Origin: Holothuria scabra
Lineage: Eukaryota > Echinodermata > Holothuroidea > Aspidochirotida > Holothuriidae
DNA length: 64,000 nt
Assembly: GCA_037179385.1 (NCBI GenBank)
Contig: CM074193.1
Span: forward strand, 43,308,846 to 43,372,845
Direction of reading: 5' to 3'
This document shows, in pieces, positions 45,658 to 59,607 of this stretch. Positions within the stretch are counted from its first letter, which is position 1, and each line of letters starts with the position of its first letter. The notes under the pieces are model-generated. The model did not search any database and was not told the DNA's origin. It saw only the letters and a program-made list of their open reading frames with translations. A program made the position numbers and the translations under genes.

Positions 45658-48600
45658 TGACGTAACATTTTACATAGTGAAGGAAGGACCGTTATGCAAG
45701 GAAGCCGATGCGATTAGTGTTTGTCATATTGGGGACGCACTATTTGAAGAATTCATTGAGGGGCGATCTATAGGAACAAGTACACTTAACATCATTATAT
45801 AGGTCTGTGTAGCGCGTGTAGCATTTCTGTTGCATGAGTGGTTAGAAAATATCAATATTGATAACAGAAATAAACACTAAAACGTCAACGACGACGATAA
45901 TATCGCCAACCACTTTGAAAAGTTAGCAGATCACATAATAGAAATGCATTAGATAGACAATGATTAATGAATTGAAAAAGAGTGCTCCAATTTCGGTTTA
46001 AACTCTCACCTTATGGCACACAGACTCTAAAACAGTTGAACTTGTAGAGGGTTTGGTGAAGCTTACCTAGACCGCATAGATAACGGTATTCCCTGAGACG
46101 ATATGGTCTTACTGAAGAGGGAGAGCGCCATCAATTTTAAAAGCGTCTTGACACAGATCTACATAAATCCTGTCAGCTTACTTTAGACCTCGTTTCTGTA
46201 ATAGAAACAGGTCACTCCTTCCCTATGACAATCTAATACAACCTAAGCTATGGTTTAAAACTTCACATTGAGTTGTTGAATTTGAAAGTAGCTAAGTGAT
46301 CGTCATCCCACTAAAGATGCTTTTCATCATTCAGAAAGTGATTTCATCAACACAAAATTGTTGCACTTCGTCATCAATAAATGAGCTGTTTTCAAAATTT
46401 TTCGTCCTCATGGCTTTCCATACCAAAAGAGTGTAGTTTCTGACAAGGATTGCAAAATTTTTGCCTGCTTCTAACGCAAGTGCACATCTACTGCCGATGC
46501 CATTTAGGCTGTGGCAAGCTTTAAAATGTGGTTCCCCCAAACTGGTTATCACATGGCGTCACCGCTGACAAATCTGATAAAAACCTAACTTGTGTCAGTG
46601 CTCTTACATCAGAAGTTCTGGATACATGTCTAGAGGTGCCGTTGCCATGAACGTATCTATGGGGATGACTTCTGAAGTGATGCCATGTTGACATTTGGAA
46701 CATTGACTTCTGTTGCCGGTTCATTGACTTTATTTCCATCTGGGTCCCTTTCTTTGACACCCGAGTTAGGCTACTTTATGATTTTCAATGTTACAGTTTG
46801 ATGGAATTGCTTTTATAGTTTCTGTAGTACGGTTTCTGTAGTACCGGTACTAGTTTAAACCCAAATAGCTGTATAGCTATTTCTGTTTGATGCCAGTTAC
46901 CAGAGTAATATTTCTCATAGGAAGGCGCTTAGATTCCCATCGTGAACCATTGTCCTATTTATCTTCACACCAGGAGCTGAATGAAATGAGTCGAAGATAT
47001 ATTTCCTTATATAATTGAACTATATTTAAATTATTCTGCAGACTGAGCCAATTATTGCCCTCGACGAATTTGTTAAGCTGTCATACTATGTTTCAAGATA
47101 GTTGGCCTTGATAGTTAGTATCAATCTCAAGCTAAAGCAAAACTTCTAAACTGTTTATTCGTCTGCTACAACTCTTCAACTGGAAAACTGGTCTTGTTTG
47201 ATTTTTTTCTTCTATAAAATTTGAAATTGCGATTCAGCTCTGGAATGTGAACAGCAAGATGTTCTAAAGAAAGGGTGAAACAAAAACGCAGCAAAGTTCT
47301 TTCAGTTGCGTTTCAAAAATTTGTATTTCATTTCATCATCATAAATGTAAGTGACCATATGGAACATATTAATTTACTTGTCAATAGAAGCAAACCATAA
47401 TGATGTGAAAGGAGTAGATCATGGGCTATTGGTTATCTCCCGAACTGACAATGGAACCAAATAATTAAACTAATGGTACCAGTAATGCGTGAATTATATG
47501 TCCGCTACGGTTAAGAGACTGAGAAATGCCATTTCTGGATGAATGGGTATTGTCAATTTTTCAAACAAATTCTGTGTGCTCAAGCTCAATCCAATTCCAC
47601 GTAATGCATTTTCTATTCAATAGCCTACAATATCGTAAAACATACCACACTTAGGGTGACACACCAGTTTTAAGAAAACTTGAATTATGTTTTAGCAATA
47701 GATAGAAAATCTGTGTTTGGTGTCCCGTTTACACTGGGCAAAATCAGTTTATTTCATGGCTTGTATATTCCGGTTAAGAAACTAAGAACCTACTATCTAG
47801 GATTTCCTGGGTCCGGAGAGATAATCTTCGCTAAATCTGTGCCGCCACTCAAGCGTGTTAATTGATTCGTTTGCTTCGTCAGCTGATCGGCATCACGTTA
47901 CTGCATGTGAATTATGGAGCACACACTGCAACGAACTGTCGCTGTGCTGCTACGCAATAAGGATTATGCATGTGACGTCAGCGCGTTTCAGTTTTGCATA
48001 ACGGATGGAACTGATCATGCGTAGTACGTGTGCTACCAATACGCGCACATACAGGATTTAGTAACGATTTTTGCGCAAGGGACGACTGAATGGAAAAATA
48101 GCAAGATACGCAACGCAATGATGTCGGTTCATAACCTCTATAACTTCCTCCGTATTTTACAGTCTGAAAAGACTGCTGGTTATGTCAGGCAAACAATGGC
48201 TTTTTCGTGATGATTAACAGGGAGGAGACTGTCTTTCAACTTCTACCGAGATGTCCATCCTATGTTGAACCTTCAGAATCGAAATAAAAATTTGTTGCAA
48301 ACTTATCACATAATTTGCATTTTTCCTACATATTTTTTCAAACATACTATGGAAAGATAACATTTCTAGTCAGCATTTAAACTATGGAACTGGAAATTTT
48401 AACAAAATGTCACTCGTAGATCCCCTAATTACGGTACCACCTGTATAGCAAAGAAATAGCTGGCACACAAGTGCTCTACTGGGATGTTAAGACCAACTGC
48501 CAGTGGCTGGTAACAAAATTTAGGCTTTACCATAAATTTATGGTAAGTATATCAACTTGATGTTAAGAAATGGCTGAGAACTTGAAAAACAACGAAAATG

Positions 48601-50638
48601 AGAATTCCTTAATGGTTACATGTTAATGGTGTTACAGGTTTCTTTGTTAACATAAAAATATTGAGAACAACTTTTGATACAGCAAGGTAGGTTGTAACTC
48701 GAAGTAACTGATGAACGTTATTAGTGAAAGGACCTGTGGATGGGTGCCGCAAGCTTTTTATATGGATTCCTTCTTCTGGACTCGAATTTAGCAAGCACCT
48801 GCAACGCAATAGGTACTGAAGTGATTTATTATGTCAAACCTGTGTTAGGTCATGCTCCCACTCAATAGAGTCTAAACATATTTAATTGGTAAAATTATGA
48901 CGTGTTTAAACATTATTTAAAATTTGGTATGCAAAAGAGAAATATAATCTTTTCAGTTTGATGCATCTTCATTTAAATCAGACATGTTCTAAATTTCTTG
49001 TAATATCAGCATATAATTGTATTACATTTGTAACCTACAGTAAAGTAAGCCCGAGGCCATCTGGGATGATTTGACTATATTTGTTGGCATCGATTTTTCA
49101 TCTGCTTTGTTCAACTTGAAGTTAATAGAAATAGGAACTCTTCTTGGAGAATGTAAATTTTGTGAAGCATTAGTTAATGCCAGGCAAACCCATTTTGATA
49201 CCAAAGGATTGTTGAGGAGAAGAATGATTGTAAAGTTTAAAGAGAAACAGAATACCCATTGTCATTGTGGAGCTGTGACGTCATTTGAGCTTTCTTCAAG
49301 TTCACTTATGTATGGTAAATATGACAACAAACTGATGACACCTCGAGACAAAGCATTCAGCAGAATTTAAGAAGCATTTATCCATTGGGTCAATGCACTC
49401 AATATTATAAAATTTGACCGACTAGAAATTTCAGTCTGGTTGACATGGGCACGCATCAAGTAACAACTAGGAAAATACACCTTTTTCGGTTTTGTCGGTA
49501 AGCAAAAATATTTGGTAAAGATTAAGGTGTAATAGGAAAGGTACCACTTTATTTTGGAAATGTTATTTGTTCGCTGTCTTTTCAAATGACATTTCAACAT
49601 TATCTCACCTTGAAGACGGAAAATGTGTAGTTTGAAACTTCAAAAGTAAGCTCTCTATTTCGGTTTCTTGACAAGCTTATGACACAAGTCTAGTCAAAGT
49701 TCACTTCCTGACAATTGCTATGTACTAAAATCTAAAACGAGTTTCGTTTTAATATTTTATTTTATATTTTTCTTCAATTGCGGAAAAATAATCCATTACG
49801 TATGACTATGAATAAGAATAAATGACATTTTAACTGGAGACCGTTTTCGCTTTGTGGCGGTTGACTCGAGTATGCTCTCCCGGTATGAATTTCACCGAGA
49901 GTGCTAAGGGTGTAATAATGGCGCAATAGCAGCAGCAAACGCAGGGTCTGCTTCTCTACTGTGGAAAGTGTTTCACATTAAAATTGAATACAGACCCACT
50001 AACAGCTAGCATGTACTTCTTGTCTATAAAAATTTGAAAAAAAAATCATTTTTAGAACAACTTTCTCGGCTTTATTTTGAATTTTTATGAGAGAAACGGT
50101 GCTTTTTGTTGTTCTTGATACCTTTGAAAAGGAATGTGACTGAATAAAGGTGAAGTAAAATTTCTGTTCTCCAGAACCAGGCTAAGAAGTTAGAGGAATG
50201 TGTGCTAGCATGTGAATCCATGTCTTGTATTTAACGCAAACAGTTTCAAGACAGGATTGGAAAAGATATGAAGTCCTGAACTTGGATGGTGTTGGTACAG
50301 TGATTTAGCTTGACGCATTTTGTTTTCACCTTTTGATGCTTTCTTACATCAGCTTTCTTAGCTAGTTGTACCATTGGTTGAACTTGTTCGGTCAAAGTGT
50401 TTTATCTGAACCCTTGCAAAGCTCAAAGTTAAAGATACAAGAATGTGTCGGTATGTCGGGAAAAATTTGCTAATTGGTACCAAGTTGGGGCACAAAAAAT
50501 GAGTGCTGTTAGCTTTTTAAGAAATCGTCACAATAGATTATTGCATGATTAACCTTTCGAAGTCTTCTAATTTGCATGATCAAAATGGCCGCTCCTAAAA
50601 TTATGAAATATTTTGTTTTGGTCATTTCTTGGCTAAGA
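45658..50638. other. Intergenic stretch after Ig receptor 3
   Basis: AT-rich, with no supported gene. Contains repeat C copy 1 (49106-49310). Short open frames here lack domains. Confidence 0.45.
49106..49310 (+). repeat. Dispersed repeat C, copy 1
   Basis: cttgaagttaatag, ggattgttgaggagaaga, the gtaaagttt/aaagagaaac block, and a gtgacgtcatttgagctt...caagttcac block recur in order at 55020-55214. Confidence 0.6.
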
Positions 50639-50644
50639 AAAAGG

Positions 50645-50949
50645 TACGGTGGCCGAGAGGGGACAAGCAAAAAAAAATGTGTTTTTTTTTTTTTTTTTTG
50701 ATTCGCATCTTAATTATCTCGGAATTCTGACTTAGTATCTCGGAATTCTGAGATGGTGACTCGGAATTCTAACTTAGTATTGCGGAATTCTGAGAAAGTA
50801 TCTCAGAATTCTGACTGATATAGTATTTCAGAATTCTGACTTAGTAACTCGGAATCCTGACTTAGTAACCCAAAATTCCGAGATAGTATCTCGGAATTCT
50901 GACTTAGTATCCCAGAATTCTGACTTAGTATCTCAGAATTCTGAGATAC
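50645..50949 (+). repeat. Left terminal inverted repeat with repeat array
   Basis: 24 terminal bases match the right end exactly in inverted orientation, then A and T runs and gattcgcat(c)tt. From 50701 about eleven units of tctcggaattctgacttagt-type repeats follow, each centred on GAATTC or a close variant, with alternating gtatctc / gtaactc linkers. Confidence 0.9.
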
Positions 50950-53900
50950 GTTAGACAACGCGTACGTGCGCATGCAGCTTGAGTACTGATGACAGATTAC
51001 AGTTAAGTTGTGGTTCGTGAAAAGTGAAGCCTAGGTCAGACTCGAGCTCAGATATAACGTTAGAAATAAAGATTGTTTTCTCCATTATTAAAACTTGCAT
51101 CTTCATAATATTTATAAAATATGTGAATTTACACCGATCGATGATGATAAAAAATTTGGTCTGAAATTTTTTGGGACCGGTACTCTTCCTCTTTTACTGT
51201 TGTGTTTTATTAGAAATTGGGGATCGGTGTTGGGTTTGGGGTTACTAGCATTTGGGTACGTCGTTATAAGGGTCAAATTAGGGATAATGGTTATTAATCC
51301 TAACATTCTGCGGCACCTTCACCCCCAGTAGACTATCAAGTGCACGACAAAGTTCATGTTGTCAAGAGGGGCAAATGGTGAACCAACCAATTGAAATGGC
51401 CAGGGGCCAGTACCGGGATACCGACAACTTTCCCCATCAAACTGACTAACTCAAAATCATGTCTCGTAATGCCACGTACCAATGGGAAGGTACAAGATGA
51501 TGTAAGCATGGAATAACTACTTCCGTGATGTTACTGAGTAAGGGGTATGTCAGGAAGTCATTGGCTGGTTGTTTGTAGTTAGACCTTCAATTGGAAAAAA
51601 TATTGAAGTTCCTTAAGTTACAGAATGTTGGCAATGTTTTGGCTTATTTGGTATCCTGAATGAGGCCCCATTGGAAAATGTTTGATTTATAGGTGGATGA
51701 GATGAAAAATGGTGCTTTTTGAAAACATGTGGAAGCATGAATAAGGGATTATCAGTTGTGGGTTTTAGCTCCTACTGCTCGGTCAAAATACTACTACTGA
51801 CTTCCGAGGGATTTCGCCGACTTGCTGATTTTCCACGACTAGGCCCACATCCAGAACTACATGCGGGCATGCGGCCCGTTTGCCCCGGCCAACGACCACT
51901 GCTCCACAGCACCTCAATGGTGATGATGACCTCTTCATTTTATACTGTTGGCTTGCATCTTGTGCAATCACATTGGTCTGCTCGGGGTTAAGGGTTGTTG
52001 GTTATGTTATTGAATAGGGTCAATTCTATGAGGTAGGGTTAGGGGGCACAATCCCGTGAAAACCTAGGGTCGGAACAATGAGATGGGAACCAATGAGACA
52101 AGGGAGACCGGAGATGGGACTATAGATTACTACCTCGTATCTGGCACACATCAGGTTTCAATGCACATTTTACATTTCAAGATGCTTGGATAATTAAGTA
52201 CGGAAAGTACCCCTCTACCATATCAAAACTTATTTGTACAAACCCAGCTGGCTCAATGAAACCGGCCTTTTCCGAGTCTTCAACAAAGACCGATCCCACA
52301 ATTCAAAGGTGACGAGCTTCGATATGTACTTGTCGGTGGCGTACGGACTCAGTATTTCTCTGAAGGGGAGGGGGTGCAATATGTTGAGTGATCACCTGCC
52401 TGGGGGAGGGATCTAAGGGGAGGAGGAGGGGGATAGCCCCTTCACCTTTGAAAATTTTTGCGTTTTCAAGGAACCTAGATGCAAAATGGTGCAAAATTGT
52501 CGAGTTTGACAGGAACAGAGTTAAAAGTTGAATTGTGGTGCATCGAGGATAAAATTGAAACCTATGTGTCTTTACATGCAATCTTTTGCCACTTTCGCTA
52601 CCCTTTGAAGTAAAATTTGTCATAAAATTTGCATACCTTTTGGAGTCAAAATAAATGAGCCTCGATCTGTATAGGCGAGCGGGAGCATTTTAATTTGGGG
52701 TTTTTCTTGGCCACAAAACATTATTCTGCCATAAAAATTATCTAAGCGGAGCGCCACCATTAGTTCCCGCAGGGTGAAGAAAAATTTCGAAAAATCAGAC
52801 CAATCAGATGGCAGGAGATAGCATTATTGACACCTATACGACGAATGTTACGAGTTGCTATCTTCTTGTGTCGTTTGCAATAAAATGATCACTTCAAATT
52901 ATGTTTGCAAAGTGATCAGAGAGTTATTGAGAGCTAATTTGGCCCCCAAAATGTTATTTTGCCCAAAAGACTGAGCCAGGCGCCACCATAGGTTGGCGCG
53001 GAGGGTAGAGAAAATTTCGAAAAATTAGACCACTGCCGAAAAATGCGTTTTCATGCTTGTAAATGGAATCTTAACAGGTAGTCTTTATGTATAGTTTTTG
53101 TTTGCAATGAAAAAAAAGGAACATACTCAGTGATCAGAAAATTACCACGTAAAATGTTCTACCACTATTTGGCCTATATTAAATGGTCTTGATTCTTTTC
53201 GGGGAAACTATACAACGGAATTGAAAATATGCTGATGCTTCTCTATTGTGACCCTTGGTTTAATTAAAGATACATCGAATTGCTGACATTGTCTGTGACT
53301 GCTCGAAATCCAGTCTGGTAATGCTTTTACCCCAAACATCTCTCTTCCGTGATAAATGGCCAACTACGGTACTTCTGGCCGCACCTGAACACCCTCAGCT
53401 TCCCTGTCCTGTCCCCGTCTCCTACGTCTATGCCGGCCGGGGAAGGAGTCTAAGGGGTGGGCCCCTCCCTTTTGAAAACTCTTAAAAAGTAGTTGTCCTT
53501 AGAGGAGATCAGTTTCACCAGGGAGACACAGAGGCCAGCTTTTGTATAAGTAAAATTGGGAATATGACAGAATTTGGCATCACTGAGGCGCCTTGCAGAG
53601 ACAGTCCTTCCCCTTTGAAAATTTTTTAGAAATTGGGTGTCCTTACATGCAATCTGGTGCCACATATTCTATCTTTTGAAGTAAACTCTGTGTAGGGGGG
53701 GTGGGTGGGAGGGAGCAAGATTTTTCTCAAAAAATTGGACAGAATGGCCGCCTATTTTGTCTATTTGTATATTATTATTTTTGTTATTTTTTCAAACAAA
53801 AAAAAAATCGGGAAGAGGACGACTTCTGAGGCCATTCTTGCCCCCCCCCGTACAGTTTAAAAAGCATGTAATTTTTTTTTTAAGGTTATTGCAAACTTAA

Positions 53901-54842
53901 GACTTAAGTTGAACTTGTTAATTTCCTGAGAATGGTGGTAGTTTGCTCGGCAAGTGAAGAGTGAGAGGTGCAGCAAGGGCTTTGAAAAAAGGTATTCACT
54001 CAATTTGTCCTACAGGGATCGAGAAATTACAAGACTTCCTTCAAAGTCTTCCTATTCAGAAGAGCTTACCAAGTGAGGCATCGATTTATATAAGCCTCAT
54101 GCAAGGCACGACAAACCTTTTAATTGCGGCTCCCTTTACGTGCGACTTTGTAACCAATGAGCATCTTGCATTTAATGTGGAACATTACTATATTGACCTA
54201 TTTAAGTTCAGAGCTTCGATTGTATGGTACCTATGAGGGGAAAAATTCTACGGAGCCAGACAAAACTTCGACTGGATGATTAAGTTCTCTCTATGCTTGC
54301 AGCTTCAAGTTATTATGTCGAGCGGAGTTGAAATCTTTGGATGGGGTGCATAGATTTGACAAGTCTCTCAGTTGCTCAGTTAAATAACGAGAAAAATATA
54401 GAAAAGTCAAATCGGCCAGCATCACAATTTCTTTAGTTTTCTGTAGTCAGATATTATTGATAGAAATAAAAATGACAGACTTTTTGTAACATTGTTTGTC
54501 TTGTAAGTTGCAAACCTGAAAAATTGATGAGGCAATCCATATCATTTCTCCTTAAGAAAGAGAGTAAGGAAGAACAAATTAATACTGACTTGAATGTGAT
54601 CCAGTAATAAGCTTATGAGTAGGATACGAAATTGGCGAACTTGGAACACGCGCAGGCCTTTACAGGTCATTCCGCGTGTAAATTTAGAAACAAATGCTTT
54701 GTTACAATGAATCTAATCAACTAAAAATCTTGATTGTAACTTAAAGGGGAAGTTTAAACAAAAATTTAATTTTCATATGTGAAAGAGGAACTAAATCTAC
54801 TCAGTGTGGTGAAAATTCCATCCAAATTGGACATTTATTTCT

Positions 54843-54938
54843 TGAGATATCAGTAAATGAAGTCAGTAGATTTGTGTTCAAAAGTTAGTTTGAGATATCA
54901 GTAAATGAAGTCAGTAGATTTGTGTTCAAAAGTTAGTT
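54843..54938 (+). repeat. 48-bp perfect tandem duplication
   Basis: tgagatatcagtaaatgaag through aaaagttagtt occurs twice head to tail with no differences. Confidence 0.93.
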
Positions 54939-55019
54939 TGAGGGCAGCAGAGCTTATATCACTTCCTCACATTGACAAGGAATGCTTTGTTTCGCTTTGT
55001 TTTATCAGACTGTTGTATT

Positions 55020-55214
55020 GACCTTGAAGTTAATAGGAGTATGACCTCCCTGTGGGGGATGCAAAGTTTGTAAAATTCTCATGCCATTCATGCAATCACA
55101 TTTTAATAATTTGGGATTGTTGAGGAGAAGATCCAGTATAAAGTTAAAAGAAAAACAAAAGACTGCCCATTAATGTGGGAATGTGATGTCATATGTGCTT
55201 GCTTTAAGTTCACA
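55020..55214 (+). repeat. Dispersed repeat C, copy 2
   Basis: Partner of 49106-49310. It sits within a larger stretch (about 54744-55361) whose ends, aaaggggaagtttaa and inverted aaagaagagtttaag, suggest an old MITE. Confidence 0.5.
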
Positions 55215-57507
55215 TTTTGTTGAAAATGTGAAAACTTTATGTGCTCATATCTTGGGAACCACACATCGGATTTTAATACAAATTTCACTGAAATGCTCAG
55301 AATAAGTACCGCTCTAACTGACCAAATCATGTTGTAACCTTAAACTCTTCTTTCAAATCTCGAAATTAGGCCTTTGTTTGATTATTTAAACTTCATCAGC
55401 CAATCATTCAGTTGACTATGTGTAGCATTCGACTGCAGAATGAGGCACAAACGTCTGTTTCACACAGACCCCACATAAAGCTCATTAGCGTACACATTGT
55501 AAAGGGGGTAAAAATAGTAAGCCCAACTCCCTCAGTCGTATTCTAAAACCCCTGTCTTCCAACAAATATCGTACAATTACTCCAAAAAGGTGGATTTTGA
55601 TAGTAAGCCAAGAAAAAAATCTGCACGAAAAACCTGCACACGCATCGTTGAATCAGTCTGAAAGTCAGACTGATGAGACCAAAAGAAAAAATACCCTTGC
55701 ATACAACGACTTTTATTGTATACAAACGACTATTTATGGCCCTCTCTATTTATTTCGTTGTATCTGAGTGTATGGAACGTTGCCTGCGTAGTAGACTGTA
55801 GGGCATATTTCTTAGTCAGTCATATCTCCAGGCCTTAAAGGGCAAGAGCAGTCGCCCAAAACTTACTTTGAAGCAACAGCTAAATATCACAATTTCCTTC
55901 TCAGTCTTCAAAGTATCTTTATTATATTTTAGGACTTCAATATTGCACATTCAATTTAAACCAAGCAGTAACTCTTAGTAAATTCCACATTTGAGGACCA
56001 AAAATATTGTCACATGACTATCAAGAGCCAATTATGAAACAGGACAGTCTACTACACTACTTCAAGTTGGAGGGACTGCTCTTTACCTTTAAAGGGGGGA
56101 GTGAACAAACCGAGTCCGCTCCCCGGGGTATATTGAACTTAGCCTACTATGAGGCAACATAGTCGGACTTGGATTAGTCTTATTTCGTAAGGCGGTGGTA
56201 GGACTGCACGGTAACGCTGTTGGGTGATGAAAGATCGTCAAATTTTTGCGTGCATGCATACTGGTCTTGTTTGGCCGAGGCTGTAAATGTATTTTGTTGA
56301 TGGGTGCAGGTACCTGTTGCATCTCAGTCTTGTGAGTAGGCACCTAGGCCTACAAGTTGAGTGAACGGATAGCTTTCTCCCAAAACCTCCAAATTACGGT
56401 AGGCCTAATCTCTAGCTTGAAATAGAAATATTACGCTTATGGGTCTCGGATCCAGAATGTTCCATTCTTAAAAATCTGATTCTTTAGTAATGCGCATCAC
56501 TGCTGCGGCCGGGAGACTGACGGCATGCCGTCCTCCAAAAAGTCAGAAACGTGACAAACCTGAACAGTTATCTTGTCTCAGTCGGGCGAAAAATTAGGCA
56601 GGTCTGAAGCAGTGGTGGCACAATAGAGGCATTCGCTAAAGCAAAATATACCTGTCTTGAGACTTGATTTTTCCACCAAGAGGGATCCTTTAACCTCATG
56701 GCTTCGGGGACTTTGCCCCCTGAACCCCTTTGTCGGCACCTGTAACCCATCAACTGAATCAAAATAAACCTTCCATGGGAATTCACTTCACCTAAAGATA
56801 TGCTTAAACTATGCAGCTTCCAGGGATTAGCCCCTCTTGAAACCCACTAAAAGCCCTTTGCCGGCCCTTGAACCATCTACTAATTTCAAAATGTAACCAG
56901 TCTGGAGTCGGGCAGAAAATCATCGTGCTGCTAAAAGAGACAAACTGGTACGGCCATTGTGATCATTACCTACCATTTGATAGACAGCTTAAGGTAATTG
57001 TGTCGGCGAGAGGTAAAGCTGTTACAGGAAGAGGTTAACTATTTTCTAGTACCCGGCGTGTGATTTGTTGGGCCAAACTTCCAAAGTTTTTACTAATGCA
57101 ACCGTAATAGCTCCTTTAATGGATAATATTTTAAAAAGTAAAGTTAATTGGCATGGTTCAATACTTTCGTATGGCGATAACTATATTTTGCCAGTTAAAA
57201 CAGCAAAACGCAATTTTCACCCTTAAAATTACGACTAGTTTAAAGAAGCGAAAAGTAAAACTATGAAACAAAGTACAAGACATGAATCTGAAAATTCATT
57301 AAAAATTTTCAGAAATCTTAATTATGCCAGGCCAAATGCTGCCAGAAGAACATATACTGGTGAGCATGAGCCTTTCAATTTAACCAGGGATCGATCGTTG
57401 CATCTTCATGTTTGTATACAAGCATTATCTTACAATCCAGCTGACTTTGTATTCGATCAGAAATAACTCCATGGTAAAATTACATTTGCAGTAGATTTCT
57501 TACTTCA

Positions 57508-57773
57508 TTACAGCTCGGTTGCCTGATATAGATCCTCCGGAGCAGCAATGTTGTTTTCCTCCATTACTATGCAACATAGTTCAAAAAGCGCCTGGTCACA
57601 AGGGTAGAAGTTTCCATCGGTTTCCTCTTCCTTGCAAAATAGGACCTCGTTTTGTGGAACGGGGTGAATAAAATCTCTTGTTCCACAGGGATCAGGATCA
57701 TTATACATAACAAGCGGACGACCAAAAGGACCATTGGCGTTTCGATATGACCGTATAGGATGAGCATTCCACT
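57508..57773 (-). pseudogene. Integrase-core transposase, C-terminal exon
   Basis: On the - strand acceptor attacag ends at 57774, and the exon begins with residues EWNAHPIRSYRNANGPFGRP, the conserved C-terminal block of this transposase family (E-W-N...R-x-x-R-N...P-x-G-R-P). It continues through CGTRDF, FYPCDQALFELC and a final MEEN segment to a stop at 57508-57510. It is open throughout, better preserved than the first exon. Confidence 0.7.
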
Positions 57774-57936
57774 CTGTAATTCAGTCTAACTCCTTCTGTA
57801 GACGTAAATGTAAAAAGTAAACATTTATAAATTCGGCAGCTGCAAAAAACAGTTATGTGAAAGAAAAATGCGAGGTAATCAGGAACATGCTTGAATTCGT
57901 ACAAAATATCCCGCCCGCGGTAGGTCGTGGGTGAAG

Positions 57937-58215
57937 TCATCTAGCACACCCTCTTAGTCGGTAGTTAAAATTGGACTGACTGGATGTCATATTTAACTCT
58001 ATATCAGTCGGCAGGTTGAGAGTTTGAGTCCTGGCCCGGTCATACCGAAGACTTTTGAAGCGGAACCTACTGCCATTGTGTTTCCTACTTCCTATAGTGG
58101 AGTAGAAAAAACAAGCCAGTGAACCACAATTGGAAAAAAGGGGGCCTGGCCGGCTCGACTTAAACCCATTGCCAAGGTGGAAACTGGGCCGTAACTCCAT
58201 CTAACTATATCAGCC
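57937..58215 (+). repeat. Short interspersed repeat S, copy 4, inside the transposase intron
   Basis: Longest copy of the family. It contains a B-box-like gagtttgagtcctgg near 58018 and ends taactccatctaactatatcag. It matches 4345-4460, 4971-5032 and 29083-29200 in inverted orientation. A tRNA-derived SINE is plausible but not proven because a clear A-box is lacking. Confidence 0.55.
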
Positions 58216-58708
58216 ACTGATTTGCCATATACCTTACGCATTAACGTCACACTGACGTCATGTTTGAGAGAGAAACAATGAAACGTGTGAGCGCACGCCG
58301 TAAGTGTGCATCCGACAACACGCGAATTCGATCGGTTGACATGTCAGCTATCTGTATTTGTTAGTTTGGGGCCACGTTCCAATGTTTTCCTCCAAACATG
58401 AGGTCAGAGTGACGTAATGCATATTAATTAGGTTGTATCGGCCTCGATTACGTCACGTGCATAAAAGCTCGTTGGAAAAGGGTGGGGATGACTTAAGTGG
58501 TGATGCATTTCTTCTCACTTGGTGACAACATTTTGAAACATATGTTGCTTTCATCTTCATACGACTTATATCTCTTCCTTCCTGAAAAATGTTAAGCCAG
58601 AGCTACCTTACACGTTCTGTTAGTGCCAACTTATAACAGCTTCAGGCTATATTTATGTAATTATGGGGTAGAAAGTTGCTAAAACGCTGAGTGAAAGTAG
58701 ACTCTCAC

Positions 58709-59551
58709 CTGAATTAGCCTGGTGAAACAGAACTGGACGATGTTTTTGTCGAGCTGACTTCCATCGAAGTAGCCGTCTTGATATAGTTTGGCAAAGTGTT
58801 CCATCCAAAACTGTGTCCAATGTTTTCAAAGGAACGCCCACCAGCTCGCTATCCTCTGATTATAATGACTTGCGCCATAACGGAAACTCCTATCTGCTGC
58901 AAACTGGTCATCTCCGTTTCTTCGAAGAAATGTTTGAATAATCTCAATCCCACCGTTTTCTGTCCCTCTATCAGCCCAAATAAGAGAGGAGCATCCGCCA
59001 ATAGAATCCACTTTTCTTATAAAATATCCTGATATTATTCTAGGATTATTGTTAGAAGAGTTGGCTTTCAGTCACAGAATTGTTCGGGAAAACCCATCGA
59101 AGCACCCATTTATAGCAATGCCATACCACTTTAACTTGTCGTATGAATTTACGTGCCATACAAAATTCTGACCTGGTGAAATGTACCTTCGTCTAACTAG
59201 CTTTCTTCTTCGTCTGAGACGAACTCCTTCTGGATCAAGGTCAGCTAAAATATCACTTACCATGTCTCTTCTAACAGTAATGCCAGCTTGTATGCATCTT
59301 CTATGCATCCATCGATAAGCGTGCATTTTCCCATGACCAGGAAGTTCACCCTCAATGAAAGCTATCACCTCTTCTACATTAGTAAAGTTCCTTTGTCTCG
59401 AGAGCCCGAGTTGGCGTAATTTCCGCTTCAAGCTCCTTTCGTTAAATCTTACAACATGAGTACTAGCCATTACGGCTACTATCTCCCTATAGCGCAGACC
59501 AAAACGAAAGTAAAACCCCACTATACGACCAACTTTCATTTTACCCTTCAC
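58709..59551 (-). pseudogene. Integrase-core transposase, N-terminal exon
   Basis: The start is taken as the ATG at 59551. An N-terminal helix-turn-helix-like region (LKRKLRQLGLSRQRN) and GYRWMH-type block (HAYRWMHRRC) precede the DDE core. At the first catalytic site the sequence is FVWHVNSYDKLK, with Asn where the family has Asp. The second is ADRGTENGG (Asp kept). The third is NQRIASWW, with Ala where the family has Glu. Two in-frame TGA stops interrupt a single frame (59072-59074 and just after SWWAFL near 58825). The exon ends FTRLIQ at donor cag|gtgaga (58709/58708). The enzyme would cut and join the transposon ends; this copy is inactive. Confidence 0.75.
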
Positions 59552-59607
59552 CTATGTTCAATTGACCGTTAAGACTGTGTGTTTGTATGCAAGGTATGAT
59601 TTCACTT

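Larger units (their letters stand above)
50950..57507. other. Interior of the IS3EU-like element, no supported gene
   Basis: Holds repeated non-coding blocks: gcgccaccat(t/a)(a)gtt...gaaaaatttcgaaaaat twice between 52750 and 53030, and ctt(t)acatgcaatct..gccac...tttgaagtaaa at about 52570 and 53640. Also here are repeat C copy 2, a 48-bp tandem duplication, and a 56690-56890 block with ggcttcggggactttgcccc similar to the MITE at 36008. Several may be insertions nested in the element. Confidence 0.5.
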
